From assembly GCA_039680225.1 (NCBI GenBank), contig JBDKTK010000181.1:1-6569 (forward strand): a DNA stretch of 6,569 nt, read 5' to 3'. A program made the position numbers and the translations under genes. The first letter of the stretch is position 1; every line of letters starts with the position of its first letter. Origin of the DNA: JBDKTK01 sp039680225 (GTDB lineage Bacteria > Desulfobacterota > Syntrophia > Syntrophales > UBA4778). This document shows, piece after piece, positions 1 through 6,298 of the stretch. Under the pieces are notes generated by a model, which was not told the DNA's origin, searched no databases, and saw nothing but the letters and a program-made list of their open reading frames with translations.

Positions 1-1168
1 ATCTCTTCGTCCCCGAGCGGCCGAAGAAGTTGCGGTTTGAAGTCCTCAGCGAAACCCCGGAGCTCGGCGGGCTCTGGCTGTTGCCGATGCAGAACCCGCA
101 ACAGCTCTCGGTTATCCTCGCGCCGGCGGCAATCAGCATCCCGAGGTGCCCGGTGTCCGCCAGGTTAAGGAGGACCTGCCGGGAGCCGGGGGTTATTATC
201 AGGCTCACATCAGGGTGGACGGTCCTGCCTTTCAGTATCTCCGCCACGGTTGCCAGGTCCTTGTATGAGGAATTGGTGCAGCTGCCGATGCAGACCTGGT
301 CCACGGCCGTTCCGCCCAGTTCCCTGATCAATCCCGTATTATCGGGGCTGTGGGGCCTGGCGGCCATTGGCACGACCTCGGACAGGTCGATCGCCAGTTC
401 CCGGTCATAGAAGGCATCCTCGTCGGCCAAAAGAGGCTCCCAGTCCTGTCCTCTGCCCTGCGCGTCCAGAAACTTCCGGGTTACGTCATCACTGGGGAAG
501 ACCGAGGTCGTGACCCCGCATTCCGCCCCCATGTTGGCAATGGTCGCCCGTTCCGGGACAGAGAGCGTCCGGACCCCTTTGCCCGAGTACTCGAGCACGC
601 AATCCACGTTGCCGCGGGTGGTCAAAAGCTCCAGGACGTGCAGGATAACGTCCTTGGCCGAGACCCAGGCGGAAAGCCTGCCGGTGAGATTCACTTTGAT
701 CACCCGGGGGCAGATGAAATAAAACGGCTCCCCGGCCATGGCCAGGGCGACATCCAGCCCGCCCGCGCCGATGGCAAGCATCGCGAGCCCGCCGCCGGTC
801 GGCGTGTGGCTGTCCGAGCCGATCAGGGTCCTCCCGGGCTTCCCGAACCTTTCCAGGTGGACCTGGTGGCAGATGCCGTTGCCCGGCCGGGAGAAATAGT
901 CGCCGTACTTGCGTGCCGCGCTCTGCAGGTATTTATGGTCGTCGGCGTTTTCAAACCCGATCTGGACAGTGTTATGATCGATGTAACTGACGGACAGCTC
1001 TGTCCTGACCAGGGGCACGCCCATGGATTCGAACTGCAGGTACGCCATAGTCCCCGTCGCGTCCTGCGTGAGCGTCTGGTCTATCCTGATCCCGATCTCG
1101 GTCCCCGCCGACAACTTTCCGGTCACAAGGTGCCGTTCGAGGATCTTATGTGTGATTGTCCTTCCCAT
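1..1168 (-). CDS. acn: Aconitate hydratase (aconitase), N-terminal 389 residues, cut by left edge
   Basis: This enzyme isomerises citrate and isocitrate through cis-aconitate in the TCA cycle, using a labile [4Fe-4S] cluster in the cytoplasm. Reading the minus strand from the ATG at 1168 gives an uninterrupted frame to the edge. It begins MGRTITHKILERHL and carries GIRIDQTLTQDATGTMAYLQ, PGNGICHQVHLERFG and GSDSHTPTGGG (His121). The predicted cluster ligands are Cys297 in IGSCTNS plus Cys357 and Cys360 in CCGFCIG. Arg379 and Arg384 in SNRNFFGRSG match conserved substrate-binding arginines. The TLTQDATGTMAYLQ and GICHQVHLERFGKPG stretches fit the short 'Aquifex-type' aconitase class (about 640-660 residues, from memory) better than LeuC (isopropylmalate dehydratase), so roughly 40% including the swivel domain lies outside the window. 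Two cluster-region positions differ from the usual motif: Phe359 replaces Pro in CGPC, and Phe replaces Glu in NFEGR. A weak GGCGG ribosome site lies just upstream. The gene has its own promoter and follows the 1339-2241 gene on the same strand after 170 bp. Confidence 0.95.
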   Translation of the reverse strand, partial: MGRTITHKILERHLVTGKLSAGTEIGIRIDQTLTQDATGTMAYLQFESMGVPLVRTELSVSYIDHNTVQIGFENADDHKYLQSAARKYGDYFSRPGNGICHQVHLERFGKPGRTLIGSDSHTPTGGGLAMLAIGAGGLDVALAMAGEPFYFICPRVIKVNLTGRLSAWVSAKDVILHVLELLTTRGNVDCVLEYSGKGVRTLSVPERATIANMGAECGVTTSVFPSDDVTRKFLDAQGRGQDWEPLLADEDAFYDRELAIDLSEVVPMAARPHSPDNTGLIRELGGTAVDQVCIGSCTNSSYKDLATVAEILKGRTVHPDVSLIITPGSRQVLLNLADTGHLGMLIAAGARITESCCGFCIGNSQSPPSSGVSLRTSNRNFFGRSGTKR

Positions 1169-1229
1169 TTTCCGCCCAAAAGGTTTTAAATGACTGATTT
1201 CAAAAGAGAGGCAATTTAGCCGAAGGGGG

Positions 1230-1257
1230 ATTATATTTCAAATTAAAAATTTAGCAA
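1230..1257 (-). promoter_or_regulatory. Sigma70-like promoter of the aconitase gene
   Basis: On the minus strand, a perfect TATAAT -10 box (1230-1235) is preceded by TTGCTA (1252-1257, 4 of 6 matches to TTGACA) at 16 bp spacing. The predicted transcript starts near 1222-1224 and leaves a leader of about 55 nt before the ATG at 1168. The box lies in an AT-rich part of the 170-bp spacer 1169-1338. That spacer shows no convincing terminator for the upstream gene, so some read-through from it is possible. Confidence 0.6.
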
Positions 1258-1338
1258 AGCTCAAATAACGGGAATCCTTGCAAGTATTGAGTTTACGCGC
1301 GATCAATGCTCCGGGCGGGGATTTGCGGGTTAAACGAA

Positions 1339-2241
1339 TCAGGCGTTGGGGGTCTTAGAGATTTCGTTCCTCTTTTTCCAGCGATTCCACACAAATTTTC
1401 CAAATGGCAGCAGGATTACAGCCAACAGCCACTGCCAGTTCTTTCCCAGGAACGCCGATGCATTCTGGGCTGCGGTGATTTCCACCTCGATTGTCTTGTC
1501 AAACGTCCTGATATTATGGGGAGTGCTTGATCCTTCAAAACTAAGCATCGCGTCAAGGCTTAAATGCAGGTTATGGCGGCCGGCGCTGAGGGGTTTTATT
1601 TCCCACTTCCATTCGACAGTATCACTGGTTCCCACGGCCTGCTCCATGGGCGTGATCTCGGCTATCTGGAAATTCGGCCCTGTTAAACGCGCTCTCATTC
1701 TATGGGAGGCTTTTATTGCATCCCCTTCCTTTTTGCCTTGGGCCGTTATTTCGCCGCTCAACTCCTCTATGGACCTCTTAAGGCTGAGCAGAAGTTGGAT
1801 CTCGGCTGTGTTATTGAGGTTCATCGTCTCAGGAAGATTAAAGGCAACATTGGCCGCATGCAGGGCCGAGAGTGCCTTGTCGACATCTTCAACGGGACCG
1901 GGAGAGGGGGCCGGCGAGGGCGCTTCGCGAGCCGCGTTTGCCGAAGATTGCGATGCTTGAGCCGGCGGCGGAGCCGCAGGTACAGATTGAGATTCCTGTT
2001 TTATTTCCGGAATATTTGCCATTGGAACTTGATAGGCAAACTCCTCTTTGCATATTTGCTTCGGTTTTGGAATTGGGGACATTATAAACGATCTCGGCGA
2101 TGCTGTTATCGCTCCTGTCTGCTGCCCTTGCGGCGGCGGCGATTCTATTTTCACCGTGCAGGAGAAAAGCAAAGTCATGAAAACGGCCATCAGAGCTGCT
2201 ATGGCCGCATTTTGTTTTCGGAGGGCTGCGAAAGTATTCAT
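1339..2241 (-). CDS. Envelope protein of unknown function: lipobox-like N-terminus, Pro-rich linker, C-terminal membrane helix
   Basis: I do not recognise a named function. The frame opens further upstream (2364), but I chose the ATG at 2241. There the protein starts MNTFAALRKQ and runs straight into a signal sequence, an AAGGA ribosome site lies 5 bases upstream, and the likely promoter (2303-2331) falls inside the longer version. The 300 residues divide into: a positively charged N-terminus and hydrophobic segment (11-27) ending in LFSC with Cys28 as a possible lipidated cysteine (Phe at -2 is atypical); a Pro/Ser/Ala-rich, probably disordered linker (about 34-117); a helical stretch (118-180); a beta-rich domain with TVEWKWEIKPLSAG (208-221) and IRTFDKTIEVEIT (244-256); and a hydrophobic helix (about 268-285) followed by WNRWKKRN. 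The middle domain would be extracytoplasmic and the KKR tail cytoplasmic. The EWKW / G-x-H-x-L-x-L / TFDKTIEV / NWQWLLA pattern resembles a recurring uncharacterised bacterial family, but this is from memory. Confidence 0.8.
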   Translation of the reverse strand: MNTFAALRKQNAAIAALMAVFMTLLFSCTVKIESPPPQGQQTGAITASPRSFIMSPIPKPKQICKEEFAYQVPMANIPEIKQESQSVPAAPPPAQASQSSANAAREAPSPAPSPGPVEDVDKALSALHAANVAFNLPETMNLNNTAEIQLLLSLKRSIEELSGEITAQGKKEGDAIKASHRMRARLTGPNFQIAEITPMEQAVGTSDTVEWKWEIKPLSAGRHNLHLSLDAMLSFEGSSTPHNIRTFDKTIEVEITAAQNASAFLGKNWQWLLAVILLPFGKFVWNRWKKRNEISKTPNA

Positions 2242-2302
2242 GGGCATCCTTGGAGGAAACCAACGCCCCGGATGAGCAGCGTGTTTGTTACGCTTGGTAC
2301 GT

Positions 2303-2331
2303 TTTATAGCACGGGGATAATGTAAAAACAA
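2303..2331 (-). promoter_or_regulatory. Extended -10 promoter of the 1339-2241 gene
   Basis: On the minus strand the -10 box TATAAA (2303-2308) is preceded by the extended -10 element TG-C. A weak -35 box TTGTTT (2326-2331) lies 17 bp upstream. Transcription would begin near 2296 and give a leader of about 55 nt before the ATG at 2241. This position argues against the longer reading frame that starts at 2364. Confidence 0.5.
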
Positions 2332-2405
2332 CAAAGAATTCTCATTGAAATCAAGCCGTTTCACTAAAAAATTGACAATGCATATGGAAGCATTATTGGC
2401 TGCGT

Positions 2406-2422
2406 ATCCTTATTGCAAGGAT
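2406..2422. repeat. Short inverted repeat (6-bp arms, 5-base loop)
   Basis: ATCCTT (2406-2411) and AAGGAT (2417-2422) form a perfect 6-bp inverted repeat around ATTGC. It lies between the two divergent promoters, about 20 bp upstream of the plus-strand -35 box. No T-run follows, so it is not a terminator. Its right half lies within an 11-bp sequence also found upstream of the aconitase promoter. It could be a protein-binding site or chance. Confidence 0.35.
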
Positions 2423-2441
2423 TAATGCTCAGCGGCCTGCA

Positions 2442-2485
2442 ATTTGACCGGTGGGACCCAGTGCAATATAATAAGCAGGTCAAAT
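2442..2485. repeat. Perfect 8-bp inverted repeat framing the mutS-operon promoter
   Basis: ATTTGACC (2442-2449) and GGTCAAAT (2478-2485) are exact reverse complements separated by 28 bp. The left arm contains the -35 box and the right arm covers the expected transcription start. A smaller palindrome TGGGACCCA (2452-2460) sits in the spacer between the -35 and -10 boxes. The layout would suit an operator bound by a dimeric repressor, or a stem in DNA, but no regulator is encoded in the window to support this. Confidence 0.45.
2444..2472 (+). promoter_or_regulatory. Near-consensus sigma70 promoter of the holin-family/mutS operon
   Basis: TTGACC (2444-2449, 5 of 6 matches) and a perfect TATAAT (2467-2472) are separated by exactly 17 bp, the best promoter match in the window. 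Transcription would start near 2479, leaving an unusually long leader of about 160 nt before the first gene at 2638. Both elements lie in the AT-rich intergenic region, and the downstream gene is on the same strand. Confidence 0.75.
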
Positions 2486-2637
2486 GGCAACTAATGATCA
2501 AGTTGTTGTAATTAAAAGATATACGCCCGGCGGCAGCCGGTTCCTCAATTATCCTGGGATTAAATGCACAATTCATCTTGAAATTTGAGGGATCAAACGT
2601 TAAACAAAACAACCTGGAAGCTTGGAAGGGGGAATAT

Positions 2638-3033
2638 ATGAGGGGAATTCTGTTTCGCTGGATCGTCCTGACGATCGCCATCCTCTTTGCCGCGTACGTC
2701 ATCGACGGCATATACGTGAGCGGGTTCTTTTCCGCCTTTTTCGCCGCCGCCATTCTCGGCATCCTCAACGCCGTCCTCAGGCCTGTCCTGATCATCCTTA
2801 CCCTGCCGTTCAATATCCTCACGCTGGGCCTGTTCACTTTCATCATCAATGCGCTGCTGCTGAAAATGGCGGCGGGCGTGATCCCCGGCTTCGAGATAGA
2901 CGGGTTCTGGCCCGCGATCCTGGGGGCCCTCATCATCAGCATCGTGAGCTGGCTCATGAACGCCCTCATCAGCGACAGGGGCAGGATCGAGTACATCGAT
3001 ATGAAAAAGGGCGAAGGGGGAAGATGGGAGTAA
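2638..3033 (+). CDS. Small integral membrane protein, PF04020 ('phage holin family 4_2') type
   Basis: This 131-residue inner-membrane protein has about four hydrophobic helices (roughly 4-24, 29-46, 48-77 and 91-110) and a short charged C-terminal tail. The conserved family stretch is visible: NAVLRPVLIILTLPFNILTL (44-63), continuing LFTFIINALLL, then PGFEIDGFWPAILGAL (83-98). This matches the widespread PF04020 family, whose members are mostly chromosomal and of unknown function; the 'holin' label is historical and no phage gene lies nearby. I chose the ATG at 2638 rather than the in-frame ATG at 2578 because the ribosome site AAGGGGGAA (2626-2634) precedes it and family members start with the first membrane helix. 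The gene is the first of an operon and its last 10 bases overlap mutS, so the two are probably translationally coupled. A functional link to mismatch repair is not implied. Confidence 0.9.
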   Translation: MRGILFRWIVLTIAILFAAYVIDGIYVSGFFSAFFAAAILGILNAVLRPVLIILTLPFNILTLGLFTFIINALLLKMAAGVIPGFEIDGFWPAILGALIISIVSWLMNALISDRGRIEYIDMKKGEGGRWE

Positions 3034-5633
3034 ACCTCACCCCCGCCATGAGGCAGTTCCTGGAGGTCAAGGAGAAATACCGGGACTGCATCATCTTCTT
3101 CAGGATGGGCGATTTCTATGAGATGTTTTTCGAAGACGCCGTCACCGCCTCGAAGGTCCTGGAGATAACCCTCACATCCCGCAACAAGGGCAAAGAAGAC
3201 AGTGTGCCGCTTTGCGGGGTGCCCTTCCACTCGGCGGCCCCGTACATATCCAGGCTGGTGGAGAAGGGATTCAAAGTAGCCATCTGCGAGCAGGTTGAAG
3301 ACCCCCGCGAGGCGAAGGGCATCGTCAAAAGGGAGGTCGTTAAGGTCGTCACGCCGGGCCTGCTCACCGAGCCGGAAAACCTCTCCGCCAAGGAGAACCA
3401 TTTCCTGGCCGCAGTCGCCCTGCACGACGGCACGCACGGGCTGGCCTTCCTGGACCTCTCCACCGGGGAATTCCGGGTGACCGAAGCAGCCGACCGGGAC
3501 CTCTTCCTCCAGGAGGTATCCTCTCTCGATTTCCGGGAAGTGCTGCTGTCTGAGGAATTGAAGAACTCGGGGTTCGTGAGGGCGCTCTCCGCCCGGATCG
3601 ATTTTTCCATTATGAATTTCCTTCCCCCGGGGTATTTTGCGAACGGGGCGGAGCCGGGCCCGGCTTTATTGGACCAGATTGACGCATCCGGCAGCCCTGC
3701 CGCTTTTGCGGCCGCCCGGGCGGTTTACCTCTATGCCCGGGAGACGCAGATGACGGAGCTCGGGCACCTCAACAGGGTGGAATGGCTCAGGGGCGGGGAT
3801 TTCATGGCGGTCGACGAGAAGGCCAAGAGGAACCTCGAGCTGTTCGAGACGATGCGCGATGGGAAGCGCGAAGGCTCCCTTTTCAAAATCATCGACGATA
3901 CCATAACGGCCATGGGGGGCAGGCGCCTGCGCTGGTGGCTCAATTACCCCCTGCTGGACGAGGCAAAAATAAACGAGCGGCTGGCCGCCGTCTCGGAATT
4001 GAAAAGAAAGCACATCCTGAGGGCGGATTTACGCGGGTTATTGAAGAGAGTTTACGATGTGGAGAGGCTCGGGGCGCGCGTGTCCATGGGGATAGCCAAT
4101 GCCAGGGACCTTGTTGCCCTGAGGGATTCCCTCCTGGCGCTTCCGGCTGTAAAGGAATCGATCCGGGAGCTGGAATCGCCGCTAGGCAGGAAAATTCTGT
4201 CCTCGATAGATGAACTGCCGGAAACGGCCCGGCTGATCTCGGAAGCGATAGCCGATGATCCCCTGCCGACTTTGCGCGAGGGGGGGATAATAAGAGAAGG
4301 TTATGACGGCGAACTGGACCGCCTCATATCGCTGAGCCGCGACGGCAAGAAGTACATAGCCGCCCTCGAGGAAAAAGAGCGCCGGGAAACGGGCATCCAG
4401 CCGCTGAAGGTCGGCTATAATTCCGTGTTCGGCTATTATATCGAAGTGACGAAACTCAATTCGTCCCTTGTGCCTCCCCACTACGTGCGCAAGCAGACCC
4501 TGGTCAACGCCGAACGCTATATCACCCAGGAGCTCAAGGAATACGAGGACGCCGTCCTGGGCGCCGAGACAAAGCGCAAGGAACGCGAGTACGACCTGTT
4601 CGTGAAAGTGCGGGCGCAGGCGGCCGCCGAGATCAGGAGGATCCAGAAGACCGCCTCGGCCATCGCCGACCTCGATTCCGTCCAGTCTCTGGCGGAGGTG
4701 GCGGAGATGAACAATTACTGCTGCCCGGTGGTGGACGATTCGGACGTGATCGAGATCAGGGACGGCCGGCACCCCGTGATCGAGAAGATGAAAATGGCCG
4801 AAGGTTTCGTGCCCAACGACCTCCTGCTGGACCGGGAGGCGAACAGGTTTTTGATTATAACCGGGCCCAACATGGCGGGGAAGTCCACGTACATCAGGCA
4901 GGTGGCGCTCATCGTGGTCATGGCGCAGATGGGGAGCTTCGTCCCCGCATCTCAGGCCCGCGTCGGGACCGTGGACCGGGTATTCACGAGGGTCGGCGCG
5001 GCCGACAACCTGGCGCGGGGCCAGAGCACGTTCATGGTCGAGATGAGTGAAATGGCCGATATCCTGAAGAACGCGACCGGCAAAAGCCTGATCCTGCTGG
5101 ATGAAGTGGGCCGCGGTACGAGCACCTTTGACGGCTTGAGCATCGCCTGGGCCGTTGCCGAGCACGTGCACGATAAAGAGAAGCTCGGGGCGCGGACCAT
5201 GTTCGCCACCCATTACCACCAGCTGACCGATCTGGCCCTGACCCGGGAAGGGATAAAGAATTACAGCATCGCGGTCCGGGAATGGGGCGGGAAGATCATC
5301 TTCCTGCGCAAGATAGTGGAAGGCGGCACGAGCAGGAGCTACGGCATCCAGGTTGCCCGGCTGGCCGGCGTGCCGCAGGAGATAATAGATCGCGCTTCGG
5401 GCATCCTCCGCAACCTCGAAAGCGGCGAACTCGACGGCATGGGCATGCCCAAGATAGCCGCGCTCAATAAAAAAGACGCCGGCAGGGAAGGGCAGCTCAA
5501 TCTTTTCATTTCCGACGAGGAATTCGTCATCCGCGAACTGCGCGGCCTGGACCTCATGAGGACCGCGCCGCTGGATGCCCTGAACCTGATCGGCGAGTGG
5601 AAAGAGAAGCTGGAAAAAGGAAAGAAATCCTGA
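3024..5633 (+). CDS. mutS: DNA mismatch repair protein MutS
   Basis: MutS binds mismatches and small loops in newly copied DNA as a dimer and, with ATP, recruits MutL to start repair. The product has 869 residues, close to the usual 850-880. The mismatch-recognition motif is intact: Phe31-Tyr-Glu33 in RMGDFYEMF, where Phe stacks on the mismatch. Connector, lever and clamp domains follow (about 115-565, including KRNLELFETMRDG and GYNSVFGYYIEVTK). The ATPase has Walker A GPNMAGKST (614-622, Lys620), RVGAADNLARGQSTFMVEM, Walker B LILLDE (Asp693, Glu694) and ATHYHQL (His730). Near the C-terminus QLNLF (824-828) is a typical sliding-clamp (beta) binding motif, followed by the dimer/tetramer helical tail. 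The frame is open upstream to 2622, but the start at 3024 fits the family N-terminus (LTPAMRQFLEVK) and has the ribosome site GAAGGGGGA just before it. It overlaps the preceding membrane-protein gene by 10 bp. No mutL is in the window. Confidence 0.98.
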   Translation: MGVNLTPAMRQFLEVKEKYRDCIIFFRMGDFYEMFFEDAVTASKVLEITLTSRNKGKEDSVPLCGVPFHSAAPYISRLVEKGFKVAICEQVEDPREAKGIVKREVVKVVTPGLLTEPENLSAKENHFLAAVALHDGTHGLAFLDLSTGEFRVTEAADRDLFLQEVSSLDFREVLLSEELKNSGFVRALSARIDFSIMNFLPPGYFANGAEPGPALLDQIDASGSPAAFAAARAVYLYARETQMTELGHLNRVEWLRGGDFMAVDEKAKRNLELFETMRDGKREGSLFKIIDDTITAMGGRRLRWWLNYPLLDEAKINERLAAVSELKRKHILRADLRGLLKRVYDVERLGARVSMGIANARDLVALRDSLLALPAVKESIRELESPLGRKILSSIDELPETARLISEAIADDPLPTLREGGIIREGYDGELDRLISLSRDGKKYIAALEEKERRETGIQPLKVGYNSVFGYYIEVTKLNSSLVPPHYVRKQTLVNAERYITQELKEYEDAVLGAETKRKEREYDLFVKVRAQAAAEIRRIQKTASAIADLDSVQSLAEVAEMNNYCCPVVDDSDVIEIRDGRHPVIEKMKMAEGFVPNDLLLDREANRFLIITGPNMAGKSTYIRQVALIVVMAQMGSFVPASQARVGTVDRVFTRVGAADNLARGQSTFMVEMSEMADILKNATGKSLILLDEVGRGTSTFDGLSIAWAVAEHVHDKEKLGARTMFATHYHQLTDLALTREGIKNYSIAVREWGGKIIFLRKIVEGGTSRSYGIQVARLAGVPQEIIDRASGILRNLESGELDGMGMPKIAALNKKDAGREGQLNLFISDEEFVIRELRGLDLMRTAPLDALNLIGEWKEKLEKGKKS

Positions 5634-5833
5634 ACAAAGAGGGAATGATTGCCTTTACTTGCGATTACAGCAAATAGCCTGTTTATTACATTGAATTCAG
5701 ATTTTTGCTTATTGTAAAAAGCAGCTTGCGGTGCAAATTACTCGCAATACTTTGTCAACCTGCTTTGATATTGCGCGCCTTATGTTTCCCGGCGCTCAAC
5801 AATAATACCCTGAGAAAGTTCAAGGAGGCGGAA
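5634..5833. other. Spacer after mutS with only weak promoter candidates
   Basis: This 200-bp AT-rich gap shows no stem followed by a T-run, so the end of the mutS transcript is not marked. Two weak sigma70-like candidates face right: TTGAAT (5691-5696) with TGTAAA (5713-5718) at 16 bp, and TTGCGG (5726-5731) with TACTTT (5748-5753) at 16 bp. An inverted repeat TTGCG (5726-5730) / CGCAA (5743-5747) overlaps the second. Either could serve the exported-protein pair, but neither is strong. Confidence 0.3.
5822..5828 (+). promoter_or_regulatory. Strong ribosome binding site that fixes the 5834 start
   Basis: AAGGAGG lies 5 bases before the ATG at 5834 and is the best Shine-Dalgarno match in the window. 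The same frame is open from an ATG at 5705. Only the start at 5834 combines this site with an immediate signal peptide, so the upstream ATG is rejected. Confidence 0.8.
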
Positions 5834-6298
5834 ATGAAAAGAATTCTCGTGGTTATTGCTCTCGTTCTTTTTGTTTTTTCAACTGCTGCGGCTGCGGCCG
5901 ACGTGAAACCCGCTCAGCCTGCCGCGCAGGCGTCACCCCAGGCGTCACCCCAGTCACCCCAGGCTTCACCTCAAGCTTCACCCCAGGCTTCAATGGACAA
6001 ATACAGGCAGGCAAAGGCTTCGCTCGAGCAGGCCTACCAGACCAAGGCGAATGTTTATGCAAGGGATGTCCTCGAGGAAGCGGGACGGACCCTTACAAAG
6101 GCCCTGGAAGGAATAGAGGCTAAAAAGGCGGCAGCGGCAGCCGAGGCGCTGGACAAGGCCGCCCTGCAAATCGAACTGGCCGCGGCCAAAACGCAGGAGC
6201 GCGAAGCGGCCGAGAAGACCGCCGTGACGAGGGCGAAGGCCGATAAGCTTTCCCAGAGGCTCGCCGATATCCTTTCCGGGAAAGGAGACGCCAAATGA
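5834..6298 (+). CDS. Exported Ala-rich helical protein with ASPQ repeats, function unknown
   Basis: This 154-residue protein begins with a clear Sec signal peptide (MKRILVVIALVLFVFSTAAAAA, cleavage likely after an Ala near residue 22), so the mature protein is periplasmic or surface-located. Next comes a low-complexity Gln-Ala-Ser-Pro linker (32-53). The rest (54-148) is almost wholly alpha-helical and rich in Ala, Lys and Glu, with spacing suggestive of a coiled coil or helical hairpin and no cysteine or catalytic motif. The stretch YARDVLEEAGRTLTKALEGI (75-94) followed by Ala-rich helix recalls DUF4398-type envelope proteins; this is a memory-based guess. A strong ribosome site (5822-5828) sets the start. 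Its stop codon overlaps the next gene's start in ATGA (6295-6298), so the two are coupled and probably work together. Confidence 0.85.
   Translation: MKRILVVIALVLFVFSTAAAAADVKPAQPAAQASPQASPQSPQASPQASPQASMDKYRQAKASLEQAYQTKANVYARDVLEEAGRTLTKALEGIEAKKAAAAAEALDKAALQIELAAAKTQEREAAEKTAVTRAKADKLSQRLADILSGKGDAK
5927..5992 (+). repeat. 12-bp tandem repeat encoding Gln-Ala-Ser-Pro
   Basis: About five and a half in-frame copies of CAGGCGTCACCC follow the signal peptide region of the exported protein. The first two use GCG for Ala. The third copy is 9 bp because it lacks the Ala codon. The later copies use GCT, and one has the third-position changes CCT and CAA. The last is truncated before ATG at 5993. 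The pattern suggests replication slippage followed by mutation in a flexible linker. Confidence 0.85.

Larger units (their letters stand above)
2242..2637. other. Divergent intergenic region with two promoters
   Basis: This stretch of about 400 bases separates two divergent genes and is clearly richer in A and T than the genes around it. It holds an extended -10 promoter facing left (2303-2331), a small inverted repeat (2406-2422), and a near-consensus promoter facing right (2444-2472) with a dyad around it. Beyond these is a leader of about 160 nt containing a short GC hairpin (arms 2527-2531 and 2536-2540, loop GGCA) with no following T-run. Open frames covering parts of it lack ribosome sites and protein-like composition, apart from one doubtful 34-codon frame (2484-2588) described in the findings. 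Confidence 0.6.

Noticed and set aside
1..1168. LeuC (3-isopropylmalate dehydratase large subunit)
   Set aside because: It shares the cluster motifs, but the TLTQDATGTMAYLQ and GICHQVHLERFGKPG stretches fit the Aquifex-type aconitase class, and no leuD or leuB is nearby.
350..1189. 279-codon plus-strand open frame
   Set aside because: It is antisense to a complete match to aconitase, is rich in Arg, Gly, Pro and His in a shadow-like way, and has no ribosome site.
2242..2364. 41-residue N-terminal extension of the envelope protein (start at 2364)
   Set aside because: It would place the signal sequence internally, has no ribosome site, and includes the likely promoter.
2527..2540. Rho-independent terminator in the leader
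   Set aside because: The stem is only 5 bp and is not followed by a T-run.
2622..3023. 134-codon in-frame extension upstream of mutS
   Set aside because: It is an out-of-frame reading of the membrane-protein gene, is rich in Arg and His, and MutS family N-termini begin at the 3024 start.
2638..3033. Prophage lysis gene
   Set aside because: The PF04020 'holin' name is historical; no endolysin, structural or integrase gene is present and it sits in an operon with mutS.
2364..3437. 357-codon minus-strand open frame
   Set aside because: It lies antisense to the PF04020 gene and the 5' part of mutS, both firmly identified.
4182..5219. 345-codon minus-strand open frame
   Set aside because: It is antisense to the conserved MutS core and ATPase domains; its length is explained by GC-rich codon bias.
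5927..5992. CRISPR-like array
   Set aside because: The units are 12 bp, contiguous and in frame within a protein, with no spacers.
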